From assembly GCA_014529385.2 (NCBI GenBank), contig CM043961.1:15181978-15245977 (forward strand): DNA of 64,000 nucleotides. Direction: 5' to 3'. How positions within the stretch are numbered: position 1 is the stretch's first letter; the number at the start of each line of letters is the position of its first letter. Source of the stretch: Adiantum capillus-veneris. Its lineage: Eukaryota > Streptophyta > Polypodiopsida > Polypodiales > Pteridaceae. Of this stretch, positions 11,548-22,909 are shown piece by piece. A model generated the notes under the pieces. The model was given only the letters and a program-made list of their open reading frames with translations, ran no database searches and was not told where the DNA came from. The translations under genes and the position numbers were made by a program.

Positions 11548-11743
11548 ATATAGGTGTTATGTCGCAAAAATCAATGCCCGTTCCGTAGGAGTCGTATCGT
11601 AGATTCTGTACTGTTTCTTTAGCAAACTCTTTGTACTTGTGCACATGCTCATTACATATCCTACGCTTGCGGAGGATTTGATACTTTTCGAGCATGCATG
11701 AGCATGCAATCTTTTCCTCCATGTTAGTTGATGACGTTGCCAT

Positions 11744-12068
11744 CTACAATGATTATGAATGTTGTTTCAATATATATACTCCTCACAATGTAAACTACCT
11801 CGCATTATCTAGCCTTGCCCGATCTCCACACACCTCGGTCCAGAGGTGTACGGAGATCAGGACCACCGAGTCAAAATCTCGTCTTTATTGGTCAAATCCT
11901 ATAAAGGTAGACACATACGTGCTCTCCCAGGTGTGCATGACAATGCATGTAGCGTGCAAAACCCCTTTGCCTCTTTTAGTTCCATAGTTTCTTCTAGAGG
12001 GAGAGAGAGAGATAGAGAGAGTTTCTGTCCTTTTCACACAGTTGGTCAGCCAAGCTAACTCTTTCGCG
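11744..12068. other. 5' flank of the CACTA transposase, no gene
   Basis: Non-coding. It contains a short inverted pair (CTCACAC/CCTCGG region, 11830-11860) and a GA-rich patch at 12000-12020. It may hold the promoter of the minus-strand transposase, but no clear TATA box could be assigned. Confidence 0.35.
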
Positions 12069-12249
12069 CCAACTTTCTCTATCTACTACTATCTCTCTCT
12101 CTCTCTATCCATCTCCGTAGCTATCTCTAGTTAATTCTCTCTCTTTCTCTACTTGTATCTCTGGCTCTCTCTCTCTCTCTCTCTCTCTCTCTATTTCTCT
12201 CTCTCTCTCGCTCGCTCACACGCTATCTCTCTCTCTCTCTATTTTGCTA

Positions 12250-12319
<70 letters not shown>

Positions 12320-12326
12320 TCTCTAT

Positions 12327-12382
<56 letters not shown>
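12069..12382. repeat. Compound CT/TA microsatellite
   Basis: A ~310-bp block of CT runs with short interruptions, an (AT)n run at about 12286-12316, and a final pure CT run at 12331-12381. Confidence 0.92.
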
Positions 12383-12383
<1 letters not shown>

Positions 12384-13498
12384 GAAGGTCCCCAACCCGC
12401 CAATACCAAGATCGGGATGGGATCCTTGACAGGTCTCTAGGTCTGATAAAAATCAGAGTCTCTAAACAAGAAAAATCCAAGGAATAGACCTTTACCATTG
12501 ACAATGGCTTGGATCTATAACCTTCAAAGAAGACTTAGTCCTGTCTTGCAGCGAAAACGGGACAACGTATTAAAAGTCCAAAAAAATTATTTCGGCCCTA
12601 TAACTGCCACAATTGGGCTAAGGTATCCTCAACCGACGCTTTTTTTTCCCCTAATAGATGTGAGAGCACAGTGGCTGGTGGACTCCTCTTCCAACTGAAG
12701 AAGTTTTCTAAACGTTTTAGTGTGCAGGGATGGATAGTTACCTTACTAATCAGGTCCACCCGTCCATGATTGACAACCTTAGTCAATCCCCACTTACCAC
12801 CTCGCACTCACACATGATTCTTTTGTTATTTAATTAACACCACGTTCTTATCACAATTAAAATAATGATTCCTTTTATCCTTTCTAACAAGATTTCATAA
12901 AAATAGCCCTTAAAATAGTATTGAAAACATTCTTTTAGCAAACAGACATCTTTAAACTTAAGACAGGGTACTGTCAATCAAAACATTGTCCATAATAACC
13001 ATGACCAGTACTCTTCTTGTCTCAAGACCACCTAAGGGTGAAAAAAACGACACCCATTCCTTATTCATAAGCCGGAGTGAATAAACCCCCACCCAAGGTT
13101 CCGGGAGCCCATACACCAAACCAGTTGCCCATACAACCGGGCAGCTTCCCTAGGATAAAAAATGGTATCCTAACTTATGTAAAAACTTTAAGACATGACA
13201 CGGAGTAGAAACTCATCGTTCTTGGGGGTAACCGACTTATCCGTGTGTAGAAAGCCAATCATTATCAGCAAAATGTACCAAGGAGTCAGAGGTGTCTTGA
13301 GACAAGCTGTCTTAAGAATGATCAATCATATCTTTCCTAATTCAACCAATTTTAACCCAAACAATTCTTTCCTATATTATAAACAAATGCACGTTAGAAT
13401 TTACCTTCCGTGTTTGATCAATTATTCCTTTCCTAATTCTTTCTCACTCCTTACGTATGCAATGCTAACTTATAAAAAAACTTAAACTATTTAAAAAC
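12383..13498. other. Non-coding stretch, no recognised gene
   Basis: Unremarkable sequence with several oligo-T/oligo-A runs. It lies downstream (on the minus strand) of a short exon-like ORF, so it could be intron or the body of an unrecognised element. No domain is readable in any frame. Confidence 0.4.
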
Positions 13499-13684
13499 TT
13501 AATTGAATAATGCAAAACCCACTTGGGATTGATCGGCCATCTGCTGCTGCGTTGGCGCGTGAAGACTCTCCTTCGTAGGCCTACTACTAGGCCCGGCTTT
13601 GTCGTCATGCGACGCTTTGATTCTTTTTAGAGCTACGTCCTCATCATCAGATGTAGGATTTGCTCGTGTCCTTTTAGGTGCCAT
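13499..13684 (-). CDS. Short ORF, possible first exon (basic, low complexity)
   Basis: A 61-codon ORF on the minus strand begins M-A-P-K-R-T-R and contains S-D-D-E-D, K-R-I-K and a G-P-S-S-R-P stretch, ending soon after M-A-D-Q-S-Q. The composition resembles a nuclear-localising N-terminus or the start of a transposon gag/accessory protein. The sequence CCCAAGTGGGTTTT near 13520 could act as a donor. A TATA box about 1.9 kb upstream on the same strand (15575-15584) is a plausible promoter, and the leader between them carries a tandem array. The function is unknown and a spurious ORF is possible. Confidence 0.35.
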   Translation of the reverse strand: MAPKRTRANPTSDDEDVALKRIKASHDDKAGPSSRPTKESLHAPTQQQMADQSQVGFALFN

Positions 13685-14025
13685 AACTTCTTATCCTTAT
13701 AAAAAGACTTAATCGATTAGAGGTTTAATTGAATAATCTCTTTTCTTCCTTTTTACCCAAATATAAGGATTTTTGGAGTAAGTAGGTATCCTTGATAGTT
13801 AATTGGATGAGATATTTCTCTTGTAACCTCCTGGTACTATTAGTAATTTCCCATAAGTACCATTTAATTAGGGAAGCCATTTAACTAGGTTTATCCTTAG
13901 TCTATATTCCATGAATACTTTTTATTTAACCTTAGTAAATTATAATTCCTATCGGCTAATGGATTACTCGACCTAAATTTTAATTTGATATTTTCTATCT
14001 TTAGGAATTTTCATCAATTTATTTT
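13685..14025. other. AT-rich leader-like sequence
   Basis: Strongly AT-rich sequence between the short ORF and the tandem array. No coding potential seen. Confidence 0.4.
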
Positions 14026-15150
14026 TTAACCTTTCCCTCTTATACTTATGGTCTAATTTAGGAAATTTTTTTTTGATAGTAATTTGTTATACTAACCATT
14101 GATGCTGAGGTAATTTTCCCAACCTTCAACAGTGATTTTGAACCTCAGGTATTTATTTGGTAATTAGATAAATTCATTTACTAATTTCCTTTCTCTATTT
14201 TATACGCAAAATCGATTACTTTTATTAAAGATAATTACTTAAACAATTTATCTGAGGTTGGGATATTTATCATAGATTCCTCAATCTGTGTTCTATCTTT
14301 GATATTTATATCAAAGGTTTTTGGATTTATTTAGTATTTTCTCCCTTTTATTTTTCTCTAAAAATAATGTAATTTTACTAGAATAATTAGGTAAACTAAT
14401 TATCTAAAAGTAACATAATTATCAAAAATTTTCTAAGGTGTAATTAACCTCTAATAAATAACTCAAGGCATTTTGAAACTATTTTCTAATTTCCCTCTTT
14501 TAATTTGTCCTAAATATAGAGTAATTCTGCTAAAGTAGTTAGGTAGATTAGTTATCTGAGCTTGAAATAATGATCACGGGCTTCTTAACATATAATTAAC
14601 CTTTGATAAATAACTAAAAGCAATTTGAATCAATTTACTAATTTTCCCCTTTCAATTTGTCCTAAAAATAGAGTATTTCTGCTAAAGTAGTTAGGTAAAA
14701 TTAATTATCTGAGCTTGACATAATTTTCATGGGTTTTGTAACATATAATTAACCTTTGATAAATAACTCAAAGAAATTTAAATCAGTTTACTAATTTCCC
14801 ATTTTTAATTTGTCTTAAAGACATTGTATTTCTACTAAAGTAATTAGGTAAATTAATTATTTGAGCTTGACATAATTATCACGGGTTTTGTAACATATAA
14901 TTAACCTCTGATAAATAACTCAAAGCAATTTGAATCAGTTTATTAATTTCTCCCTTTTAATTTGTCCTAAAAATAGAGTATTTTTGCTAAAGTAATTAGG
15001 TAAATTAATTATCTGATCTTGACATAATTATCACGAGTTCCTAACATATAATTAACCTCTGATAAATAACTCAAAGCAATTTGAATCAATCTGATTATTT
15101 TCCCCTTTATTTTTCACTAAAAAATAGTGTAATTCTGCTTAATTAATTAT
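14026..15150. repeat. Tandem array of ~151-bp AT-rich units
   Basis: Good copies start near 14486, 14638, 14791 and 14942, a period of about 150-153 bp. Each contains TTTGTCCTAAAAATAGAGTA, then TTAGGTAAATTAATTATCTG, then AACATATAATTAACC and GATAAATAACTCAAAG. More diverged units can be traced on the left (about 14026, 14179, 14330) and a partial one on the right (about 15092). Divergence rises toward both ends, as expected for an old array whose centre was homogenised more recently. Confidence 0.85.
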
Positions 15151-15574
15151 GAAAACTACTCAAAAAATCATAAGATAATTTTTCTAGCTTAATGATAGTC
15201 TAATGCAGCTGTGATAATTATCTCAACTTAATCTAAACTTGATGAATATATTTCCCATTAATTTATGATTAATATGGATAATTTCAGTCCTATTATGATA
15301 TAATAACCGATTAGCTTAATATCCCTAAGCTTAATTACAAAAATTAGTAGAGAATATTTAATTAAGAGAGGATTTTTGAGTATACATAGGATTGATCTTT
15401 AATTTATTAAGAAAATAGGTTAATCTAACTTTGCTAATTAAGAAGGATTAGGCTAATTATCGTTTAATTTAATCAACTAGAGCTTAATCTCTAGTGATTT
15501 CTGTGTAGCGGTCTCTCTATATGAGAGAGAGTGTGTCAAGGCTCCGAGTCTGTCAATTTGTGAAGCAAGGGGTC

Positions 15575-15584
15575 CTATTTATAG
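15575..15584 (-). promoter_or_regulatory. TATA box, minus strand
   Basis: On the minus strand the sequence reads CTATAAATAG followed by GACCCC, a textbook plant TATA element. Transcription would start about 30 bp further on (near 15545) and run through the ~151-bp array toward the ORF at 13684. No matching gene is certain. Confidence 0.5.
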
Positions 15585-16073
15585 TTTTCTGGCACTCACA
15601 ATCTCTTCACAGGCTAGAAAAAGCAGTTGCTTGCAGCTCAAGTAGCCCTACAGCTCCTGATGGCATCCCTTCCTGCTAAATGAGTCCCTGGCAGGTCAGT
15701 GATGACCCTCCCATTACCTGCCAGCTTTTAAAACATCAATTCTGCTATATTTTGACCTATTTTTACTTAATTGGTAAATATCTTGTAAATATCTAGGAGG
15801 CCTTTAATAAAGTCTATGCTTAAATGATTACTGTAACCCTTCAATTTTTCTTAATAATTTAATTTACATTGAATCTTCCGGAAGGACTAGCGGGGTCAGT
15901 TTTTGTCCGAATTTAAATCTGAAAATTTCTAGCCCGGGGTTTGCTGTGCTTAAGATTCCAAAAATACCAATATTTGCCACGGTCGGACAATTCTATATTG
16001 CTTTTTCAATAATCATATTAGTTTGATTAAGCTTTATACAATCTTTAAGGTTTCAGAAGCTGAAAACCTTACA
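15585..16073. other. Upstream flank of the TATA box, no gene
   Basis: AT-rich, non-coding. CTGCCAGGGAC-type words occur at about 15680-15720. I see nothing else to annotate. Confidence 0.35.
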
Positions 16074-16075
<2 letters not shown>

Positions 16076-16107
<32 letters not shown>

Positions 16108-16165
16108 ATTTCCTTATCTCTCTCTCTCTCTCTTTCTCTATTTCCCTCTCTCTCTTTCTCTCTCC

Positions 16166-16204
<39 letters not shown>

Positions 16205-16222
16205 ATTTCCTACACACACACA

Positions 16223-16253
<31 letters not shown>

Positions 16254-16357
16254 GTCTCTTTCTCTCTCTCTTTTTAATTTCTTACACACACACACACACA
16301 CACACACATTTCTCTCTCTCTTTCTCTTTAATTTCCTACACACACACACACACACAC

Positions 16358-16405
<48 letters not shown>

Positions 16406-16426
16406 TTCCTACACACACACACACAC

Positions 16427-16501
<75 letters not shown>

Positions 16502-16506
16502 TGTAG

Positions 16507-16556
<50 letters not shown>
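16076..16556. repeat. Compound CT/CA/GA microsatellite with a G run
   Basis: Alternating (CT)n and (CA)n blocks, with the linker TAATTTCCTACACACA repeated three times (about 16203, 16277, 16329). It ends in a (GA)n tract and a run of about 13 G at 16548-16560. The repeated linker shows that the compound unit itself was tandemly duplicated. Confidence 0.93.
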
Positions 16557-16558
<2 letters not shown>

Positions 16559-16580
16559 GTGGGGAGATCAATAATACTTG

Positions 16581-16861
16581 CACTACAGGTTTCCAAAAGC
16601 TAGATTTGTGTGCACGCTCGCAGGCGAAAATGACCGCTTGCACGCGGATTTGGTTTTTTTTCCCAAATTTTTTCCGTCGATATACGCGTCGATATACACG
16701 TGGAAATACGTGTGGAAATATGCGTGGAAATATTAACCTTTCGACACGCATTGCCACGTGTATTACCATGCTTGTATCGACGCTTATATCGACGAGTGAT
16801 ATGCTTGTCGAAATGCGTGTGGAAAGGTACGGTGCGTCGAAAAACGCGTAACATGTTGTAG
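16581..16861. mobile_element. Small non-autonomous CACTA-like element
   Basis: The left end reads CACTACAGG. The right end, on the other strand, reads (G)ACTACAACATG, giving short inverted termini of the CACTA type with one mismatch. The interior is packed with subterminal-type words: CGTCGATATAC, ACGTGGAAATA, GCGTCGAAAAACGCG. It shares ATGCTTGTATCRACGC with the block at 5876-6045. A 3-bp target duplication is not clear, and the right end abuts a CT tract. Confidence 0.5.
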
Positions 16862-18876
16862 TCTCTCTCTCTCTCTCTCTTTGTATATTGAGGTGCAAAT
16901 GCACAACCCTAATGATGTAGGATTAGGTTGCACTAGGTTTTCAAGCATACACACATAACATAGAGGTGAGGCATGTGTTTGCGCAGGGAGAGATCTCATG
17001 TTTGAAATGCATGTCCTAAGAATGAGTTAATTTTTTGGTTAGCAGCTGCCTAAAGGCTATGTACAATTGACTTGCAACTGGCTCGGGCTAGTTTTCCCCG
17101 TAGACAAGCTAGTCCAAATAAAAAAAAACCAAGATGACCTTAACTCTAGCAGCAAGATTTATGAGAAATTTAACTAGGATATTGAGTTGGATAAGATTGT
17201 ATGAAGTTTTGGTCTTGAATATAGGACCAAGCCTACGATGAAGATGTGCTAGATGATGGATTTGTACGGTTGTCATACACATCAAAGGATAGTGCTTTTA
17301 CATGAGAGAAGAGAAAAGGCACAACCATGAAGCCCTATGATGTGGTCATGCATGCAGATGCCATTCACAGAGGTGGTGGATACTCTATTTGCATGGCAAG
17401 AGGTGCCTAGTTCCCTACAATGCCCAAAATTACAACAACTAATCTTGTTTTTTCTTCACATACTAGAGTGCTAGCGGATCACCACGACGGACGCATGTAG
17501 CATAGCTATCTGGCACTAACATAATGTCAATACTTAGGGAAACGAATTGGATAGGGCATGAAGACTCTTTGAGGTTGTCAATATCAAGAAGTGAACCTAC
17601 GAAACGAAGCTATCTCTAGCACTAACAAATCTATCACTCCTGAACTTAGCAAACTATCTATGTCCTATGTCACAACTCTCAATCGTCACGCTATTTTGGC
17701 ACTCAAACGAAGTCCAAATACAACAAAAACTTTAGGAGGAGGTCTAAGACACTTTGGGCCACTATCTTACCAAGTTTGGTCTTAGTCCGACAAGGTACCA
17801 AAATCACAATCCATCATGATGAAGGTCCTAAAAACTACAATAGAGCATACCAAAAAGGTCGCCCTATGGTCTAGGAACACTATCCTATGGTTGAAATGTA
17901 AAAAAGAAACCATTAACGCACTCAAAACAATCGACCTATCTCACTAACATGTAGTCACAAACCACAACAGAATTGACAATGATTACATTTAAATCGAAGA
18001 GTAGTAGACAAGGAACACAATGCAAGGTTTGGAATCAAAATTGGATTACCAGAGTTTAAGAAAAAATGATTACAAAGCACGAGAGAATAGTCGCTCTTAG
18101 TCGTACACTCCAAAACTCATAAAACCTTTTGGGCTCTCTAGAAGTACGTACCCCTGTGGTAATCTAAAAAATGTGTCCATGTGTAAGCATCTAGACCCCT
18201 TGATCAATTCTCTTTGCTAGTGCAAAGTCCACAACTCTGTGGAAAATATGGTTGATCATCTTGACCTTTGTGCCATCCGCTGCTTTAAATCTTCCAATAA
18301 AGATATTGGTAGGGATCTTTGCTACCTCCTCCTCCAAGATGTGAGCCTTCGCGTTGGATGAGATCTCCACCACTTGGTAGGGGGGAGCCTCCCACTGCTT
18401 TCTTGGTCATCTCGGGGAATTCTGTCATCAAAAAATCAATTAGCTCCTAAAGTTGGCCAAAAAGTTGTCAAGAAAGTTAAAAAAATACAAACTTGACCAT
18501 AAAATAAAAAATGAGCATAACTTGATTAAAAAAAGTCCAAACTTGACTAAACTTCAATAGTGCATCTAGGACAACTATAAACACTAGGTCATAATGTTAC
18601 ATGTCAGATTTGGCTCAGGGGGTCATGAATCGCAATCCATGTTGCGCTTATCTGGGAATTCTGGTGATACCATCGGATAAAGCATGCTTTGGGGATGCTA
18701 TGGCTCACTTCTTTTTGAATTTGGATCATTGGTTGAGAATTTAAGCCGCTTTTTGGAAAAAATTTCAAACTTAGGGGATTTTGGTCATTTGATTAGGGTT
18801 TTGAAGTTCAAAGGTTTCGAGCTATTGCTTTATTTAAGGTACTTCTTTTGTTTTGTTAGCACAAAACAAAACTGTC
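16862..18876. other. Decayed non-coding sequence
   Basis: No supported gene, repeat or RNA. Short frames at 17591-17785 and 18191-18373 show no recognisable domain and have stops nearby in all frames. Confidence 0.4.
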
Positions 18877-19143
18877 ATGGAACCTGTGTTTGATTTTGTG
18901 GATATGGAGCTACCTGAGAATCATCTTTTTGATTTTGAACTTTCTTGAAGGGAATCTACTCTTCCTCCCTAGAGTGTTCTTGAAATTCTAGAGGATACTA
19001 GCAATTTACCCGAAGCAAAGGAGTATGTCATGTGACATAACCTCCAAAATTTTGATGATCAATTTTGAAAATTGGAAGTTCAAGTCCAATTGCTTGCTAT
19101 GCAAGAGCAACTTACAGAGTTGATCACATTGTTCATCTTGTAG
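18877..19143 (+). pseudogene. Decayed reading frame, unidentified
   Basis: From ATG 18877 one frame runs 88 codons to TAG 19141, interrupted by four stops (TGA, TAG, TGA, TGA) yet keeping protein-like composition: acidic first half, then a Leu/Gln/Glu-rich heptad-like end. Several stops are TGA in places compatible with former CGA codons. A gag-like or leader ORF of an old retroelement is possible but unproven. Confidence 0.25.
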
Positions 19144-20133
19144 GATGCATCTGTGATGTTTTGGAAATGTAAAACTTCATGAAGTATTTAAGGTGAAGCA
19201 CGACTTCAAATTCTGATATCTTTCATAGAAGCTTCCAAAATTTAGAATATGCTATTATCATATGAACTTTGGGAAGCTTTGCAACATGCTTGCATACTTT
19301 CTTACTCATGGTTGGTACAAACCATGCCATGAGCGTATGCATGACTCACACGATAGCTCTCTACTTCTCTATATACATGGCTATGAGTTGGATTCAAGAA
19401 CTTCTCCATCCTCAAGCAAGGGTTTATTTTTTTAATTTCAAGACAACTTAGTACCACAATTGAGAAACCAGTGCTCTACAGATACCCCAATTTATAGGGT
19501 TCATGATTGTTTTGTGTCTAATTACACATTATCAGATAAAATGTTTGATATCTATAGGAAAACGCTAGGCCATATTCAAAGAAAGGATTCTAACCCCATA
19601 CCGAGGTACTGATCATTGTTGTGGGAACAAGAGTACTCATAGATAGGGTGGTTGGGGCATTGGCAATAAGAGGATATAAGCTCATATTTTACATTGTGTA
19701 ATGTTAAAATATGATGTATCCATGCCAATACAAATTGTGCAAGGCACTTAGGTCATCAATTCATGTGGTTGCGATTGTCCTTGAAGCCAATCATCATCAC
19801 AGTCGATTCCACTAGCAATAATTTCAACATGCACAAGGATCACATGCTTTTTATGACAAGGTAAGATCTCATTTGTCTTGGATGATTTTTTCTCAAAACT
19901 TTTTCTATTAGTGTTTTGCAGGGGTTACCTATAGCTGTAACCTTCTCCTTGGTACCAATTGACACTAGTATATTTGCTTGTGATTGTTGTACATGTTCAC
20001 AATAGTGTGAAATTTATATTATTGGACACATACACAAGTTGCAACGAATACAGATGATGCTATCGATGGGTAGCAAGTAGGCATGGCCTCACTATCCAAC
20101 AACTAATTCATGGGCTGACATGCATACACTAGG
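19144..20133. other. Decayed non-coding sequence
   Basis: Between two degraded plus-strand reading frames. Nothing recognisable. Confidence 0.35.
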
Positions 20134-20469
20134 AAAGCCTCAATCAAGCTATCTCTTATTAGAAAACCCAAGCCTAATCTAGTACGGATACCTTCTTTGG
20201 GGTATTGGGAAGCTTTCTCTTCGTCTCTTCAAGATCCAGTTGTGAATAAGATTCCAACTTGGCAGTATATGTTGTTTACTTCATAGCATTGATTGCGCCT
20301 ATAGGAGTGGCATTTCCACGGGTATGATCCAGATAATGCCAAATCGCTCCATGAGTATTGATGGTCATTGATTGATCTCTTTACAGTTCTACTTTCTGAG
20401 AAAGCAGTCCTTGATCTGTTAGGGGTAGTGGACAAGTCCTCAATCTACCAAGAGGTAGTGGAAAAGTGA
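20134..20469 (+). pseudogene. Decayed reading frame, unidentified
   Basis: A single plus frame of 112 codons up to TGA 20467 has four internal stops clustered in the middle. It contains W-H-F-H-G-Y-D-P-D-N-A-K and a hydrophobic Leu-rich end. It has the same strand and decay style as the frame at 18877, so both may be parts of one old element. The family is not recognised. Confidence 0.25.
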
Positions 20470-22909
20470 AACTTCACAAGTTGAATATAATCATTATTGC
20501 ATACGATACACTATGTTGGCTATCATTAACTATTAGTTTAAGCAGTTTATATATAGAATCTAACCAAGGGGTGAGCAATTGCAGCATCTTCCCAACGGGT
20601 TTGGATTTCCACGACAACACCCAAGTTTGCAAGTTAAATATTTTTTAGTTTCCACTAATCCTTCATTTAGTGTTTAATAGGTCGAAGACATCCTATGTTT
20701 TTTCTAGCTGGATTTTTTGGTATTGTACCTTCTAGGTGTACCATTCAAGTTTGAATAGTGTACTTGACTACTGGTAAGTGGATGCCATGTTCAACCTCCA
20801 TGTATTGCATATGATTTTCTTTCAATTCATTATGAGTATGCTTTGGTTGAGTTTTCCAAATAGGATGTATATGCTAGAATGCTTTCATCCATTTTTCTCT
20901 TCAAACACATGACAAGGTCATGTAGAAGCACAAAATTTTGGGCCGTAGTGTTCCAAATACATTTTTGCATTATGTAGTTATGGACCTACATAGTAGGGTT
21001 TTGTTTGAAGCATGTTGTCACAAGAGGAACAACATGGTCTAGTAACTCATGGAGTTTTGTTTAGCCAAGTGTAGAGCAAGGTTTATGAGGGTCCCTCTCA
21101 ATCATGTTAGTAAGTATTTATAGTTACCTATACATTTTGTACTTGTTGGATGTCATTTTTTGGGACATGCTTATATGAGACATATTCCATATGTGGAGAA
21201 TATGAGTATTTGAGACTGACACTAGCGTCCATTATTTGCCACAAGAGAGTCCCTAGGTGATGTTGGATCCATTTGTTAGACATTCTAAGCACATCGTAAT
21301 TAGGAACAATTTAGCGGCCAAAAATTGTTGGATACCTAGTAAGACTTGTTAAGGTTACAATTATTGTTAAATAGCTCTAACTTTATGGTCGTTTACATAT
21401 GTGGAAAATTTATGGTCTACTCATGATCATGTATTGTTGGCACCTAGATGTGATTAATTTTCACATTCTATTATGGTCCAACTTAGCTAGCGTGGTTGTC
21501 ACGTAATTGGAGGTGAAAGTATTCAGTTCTTTTTGTGGGTTGTGAGCATCACATTAGCCATAATCATTGGTAAGTATGTTCATGGATATGCAGGTTCTGA
21601 TCCATTTCTGCTAAATGCATGCAAATAGGTGATATGGGCCCTAGTGTTTAGCAAAGGCTGATTGGAGTAGCATGCACATTCATGACATTAATAGATTCTA
21701 AATCATTTTAACCTATCCATGCAATACCTCTATGAAATTAATTGTGGGTTTACTAATCACCAATAGTGGTCATTGATTGATTTGGGTAGTGATAGATAAA
21801 TTGACTAAACTTTGTACAATCTATTTAATCCACCTTTCCAATCCCTCAAGCTACCCAAGTTGGTTGTTTACAACATTGTTGCTTACTCAACACTATGTGA
21901 GTAGAATCTAGTCACTTTTCTCGTGCTGTGTAGACACATGGCTCACTGCAAGGGAGGATTTTAGGACACACTTAGATTCTCACTCGTGTCGTGCAATAGT
22001 TTATCTCTTACCACAGAGCTGAGTTAGAATTTAGTGGCCAAATCGTGGAGTGTCGTAGGCATGATACTACACCTCTCACTTCAGAGTGACCTATAGGTTT
22101 CTCAATTTTAGATCATGACACATCATCGTTTGTACCACATAGAAACACAAGAGTATTACTCGTCAAATAGAGAGTGGACATATGCATACTTTATTCCCTC
22201 TTCATCTCTGTTTGATGCACTATTTATCCTTGTGCTTTGGACTCCAAAGACATGCCAATGTTCATCACTATGACTTGATGTTGTCTTGGATGTAGATACA
22301 TACAATATTTGGCCTGAATATGAAATTGTTAAGTTGGTTGCTGTTGTGGCACTAAAGGAACAATAGAGCTGTTCTAAAATAACATTTTGCAGACAATTAA
22401 CGCTCTTCTTTAGAACCTAAAGTATCTACATGTGCACGACTATCTCCACAATAACCTCCACTCCCGCATTGTGATGCTTCATCTTGGATAGAAGGGGGTC
22501 TATGTAGGCATTGTGGATTGGGGCCATACAAAGACCAAAACAACGGCCCAATTTCCTTCTCTCCGCAACTTGAAAATAGAAACTAGAAAGCAAAAAGAGA
22601 GAGATTTTCCATGGGCCGCCCTGGAATGCGTATATACTAATACCCCCCCTTGAAATAAAGCCATGGACATCTTCGTCATGTGTCATACTTGTAAATGGTT
22701 CTTAAAGTACATGTCGGTGCGTCAAGAGAAAAACAAAAGGGATTTTAAAAACAATGTACTTATCCACCTTGAGAGTGGCAAGCAAAACAATCCTTCAACC
22801 CAACCTGACTCTTTTGATCTTTCTCTCTATCTAAATGGGGCCCATAGAGTGGGATATGACATTGTAATGACTTCTGGTCTACGACTAGTTGATGACTAAA
22901 GTGATGATT
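20470..22909. other. Decayed non-coding sequence
   Basis: No supported gene. A minus-strand frame at 22426-22686 lies just downstream of the BED-finger fragment and could be its eroded continuation, but shows no motif. Confidence 0.35.

Larger units (their letters stand above)
6970..11743 (-). mobile_element. Degenerate CACTA (En/Spm) DNA transposon, coding part
   Basis: The minus strand carries a tnp2-type transposase gene (11743 to about 7858) followed by a second ORF (7807 to about 6970), the two-gene order seen in plant CACTA elements. Terminal CACTA repeats were not located with certainty. CGA-rich repeat blocks at 5876-6045 and 16640-16860 flank the coding part and might mark the ends, which would make an element of about 11 kb, but that is inference. 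Several stops and frameshifts show it is no longer autonomous. Confidence 0.8.
7858..11743 (-). pseudogene. CACTA transposase, tnp2 family (TnpD-like), broken
   Basis: Translated on the minus strand from ATG 11741-11743. The first exon encodes a Cys-rich N-terminal domain (A-C-S-C ... R-R-I-C-N-E-H) like the transposase-associated domain, then a run of Glu-Arg coded by a (GA)n tract, then Y-G-W-S-D-A-S. After an intact intron comes G-L-D-Y-N-K-I-H-A-C-P-N-D-C (near 11020), a tnp2 hallmark. Then N-Y-N-L-P-P-W-L (about 10760) and W-T-M-H-D-W-P-G-Y-G (about 10550), and G-Y-N-A-C-P-I-C (about 10430). L-D-P-M-H-I-F-K-N-V (about 10150) and L-S-G-L-K-S-H-D (about 9870) follow, then R-F-M-K-T-L-K-G and a DUF4216-like domain (9230-8664). 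Breaks include a frameshift near 10800, in-frame stops near 10660, 10270, 10090, 9855, 9436 and 9250, and a frameshift near 9570. In autonomous relatives this protein cuts the CACTA termini. Confidence 0.9.

Noticed and set aside
15500-15545. LTR boundary suggested by TGTGTAGCGGTC, shared with LTR C
   Set aside because: The 11-bp match to LTR C U5 has no further alignment on either side, and no paired LTR exists in the window.
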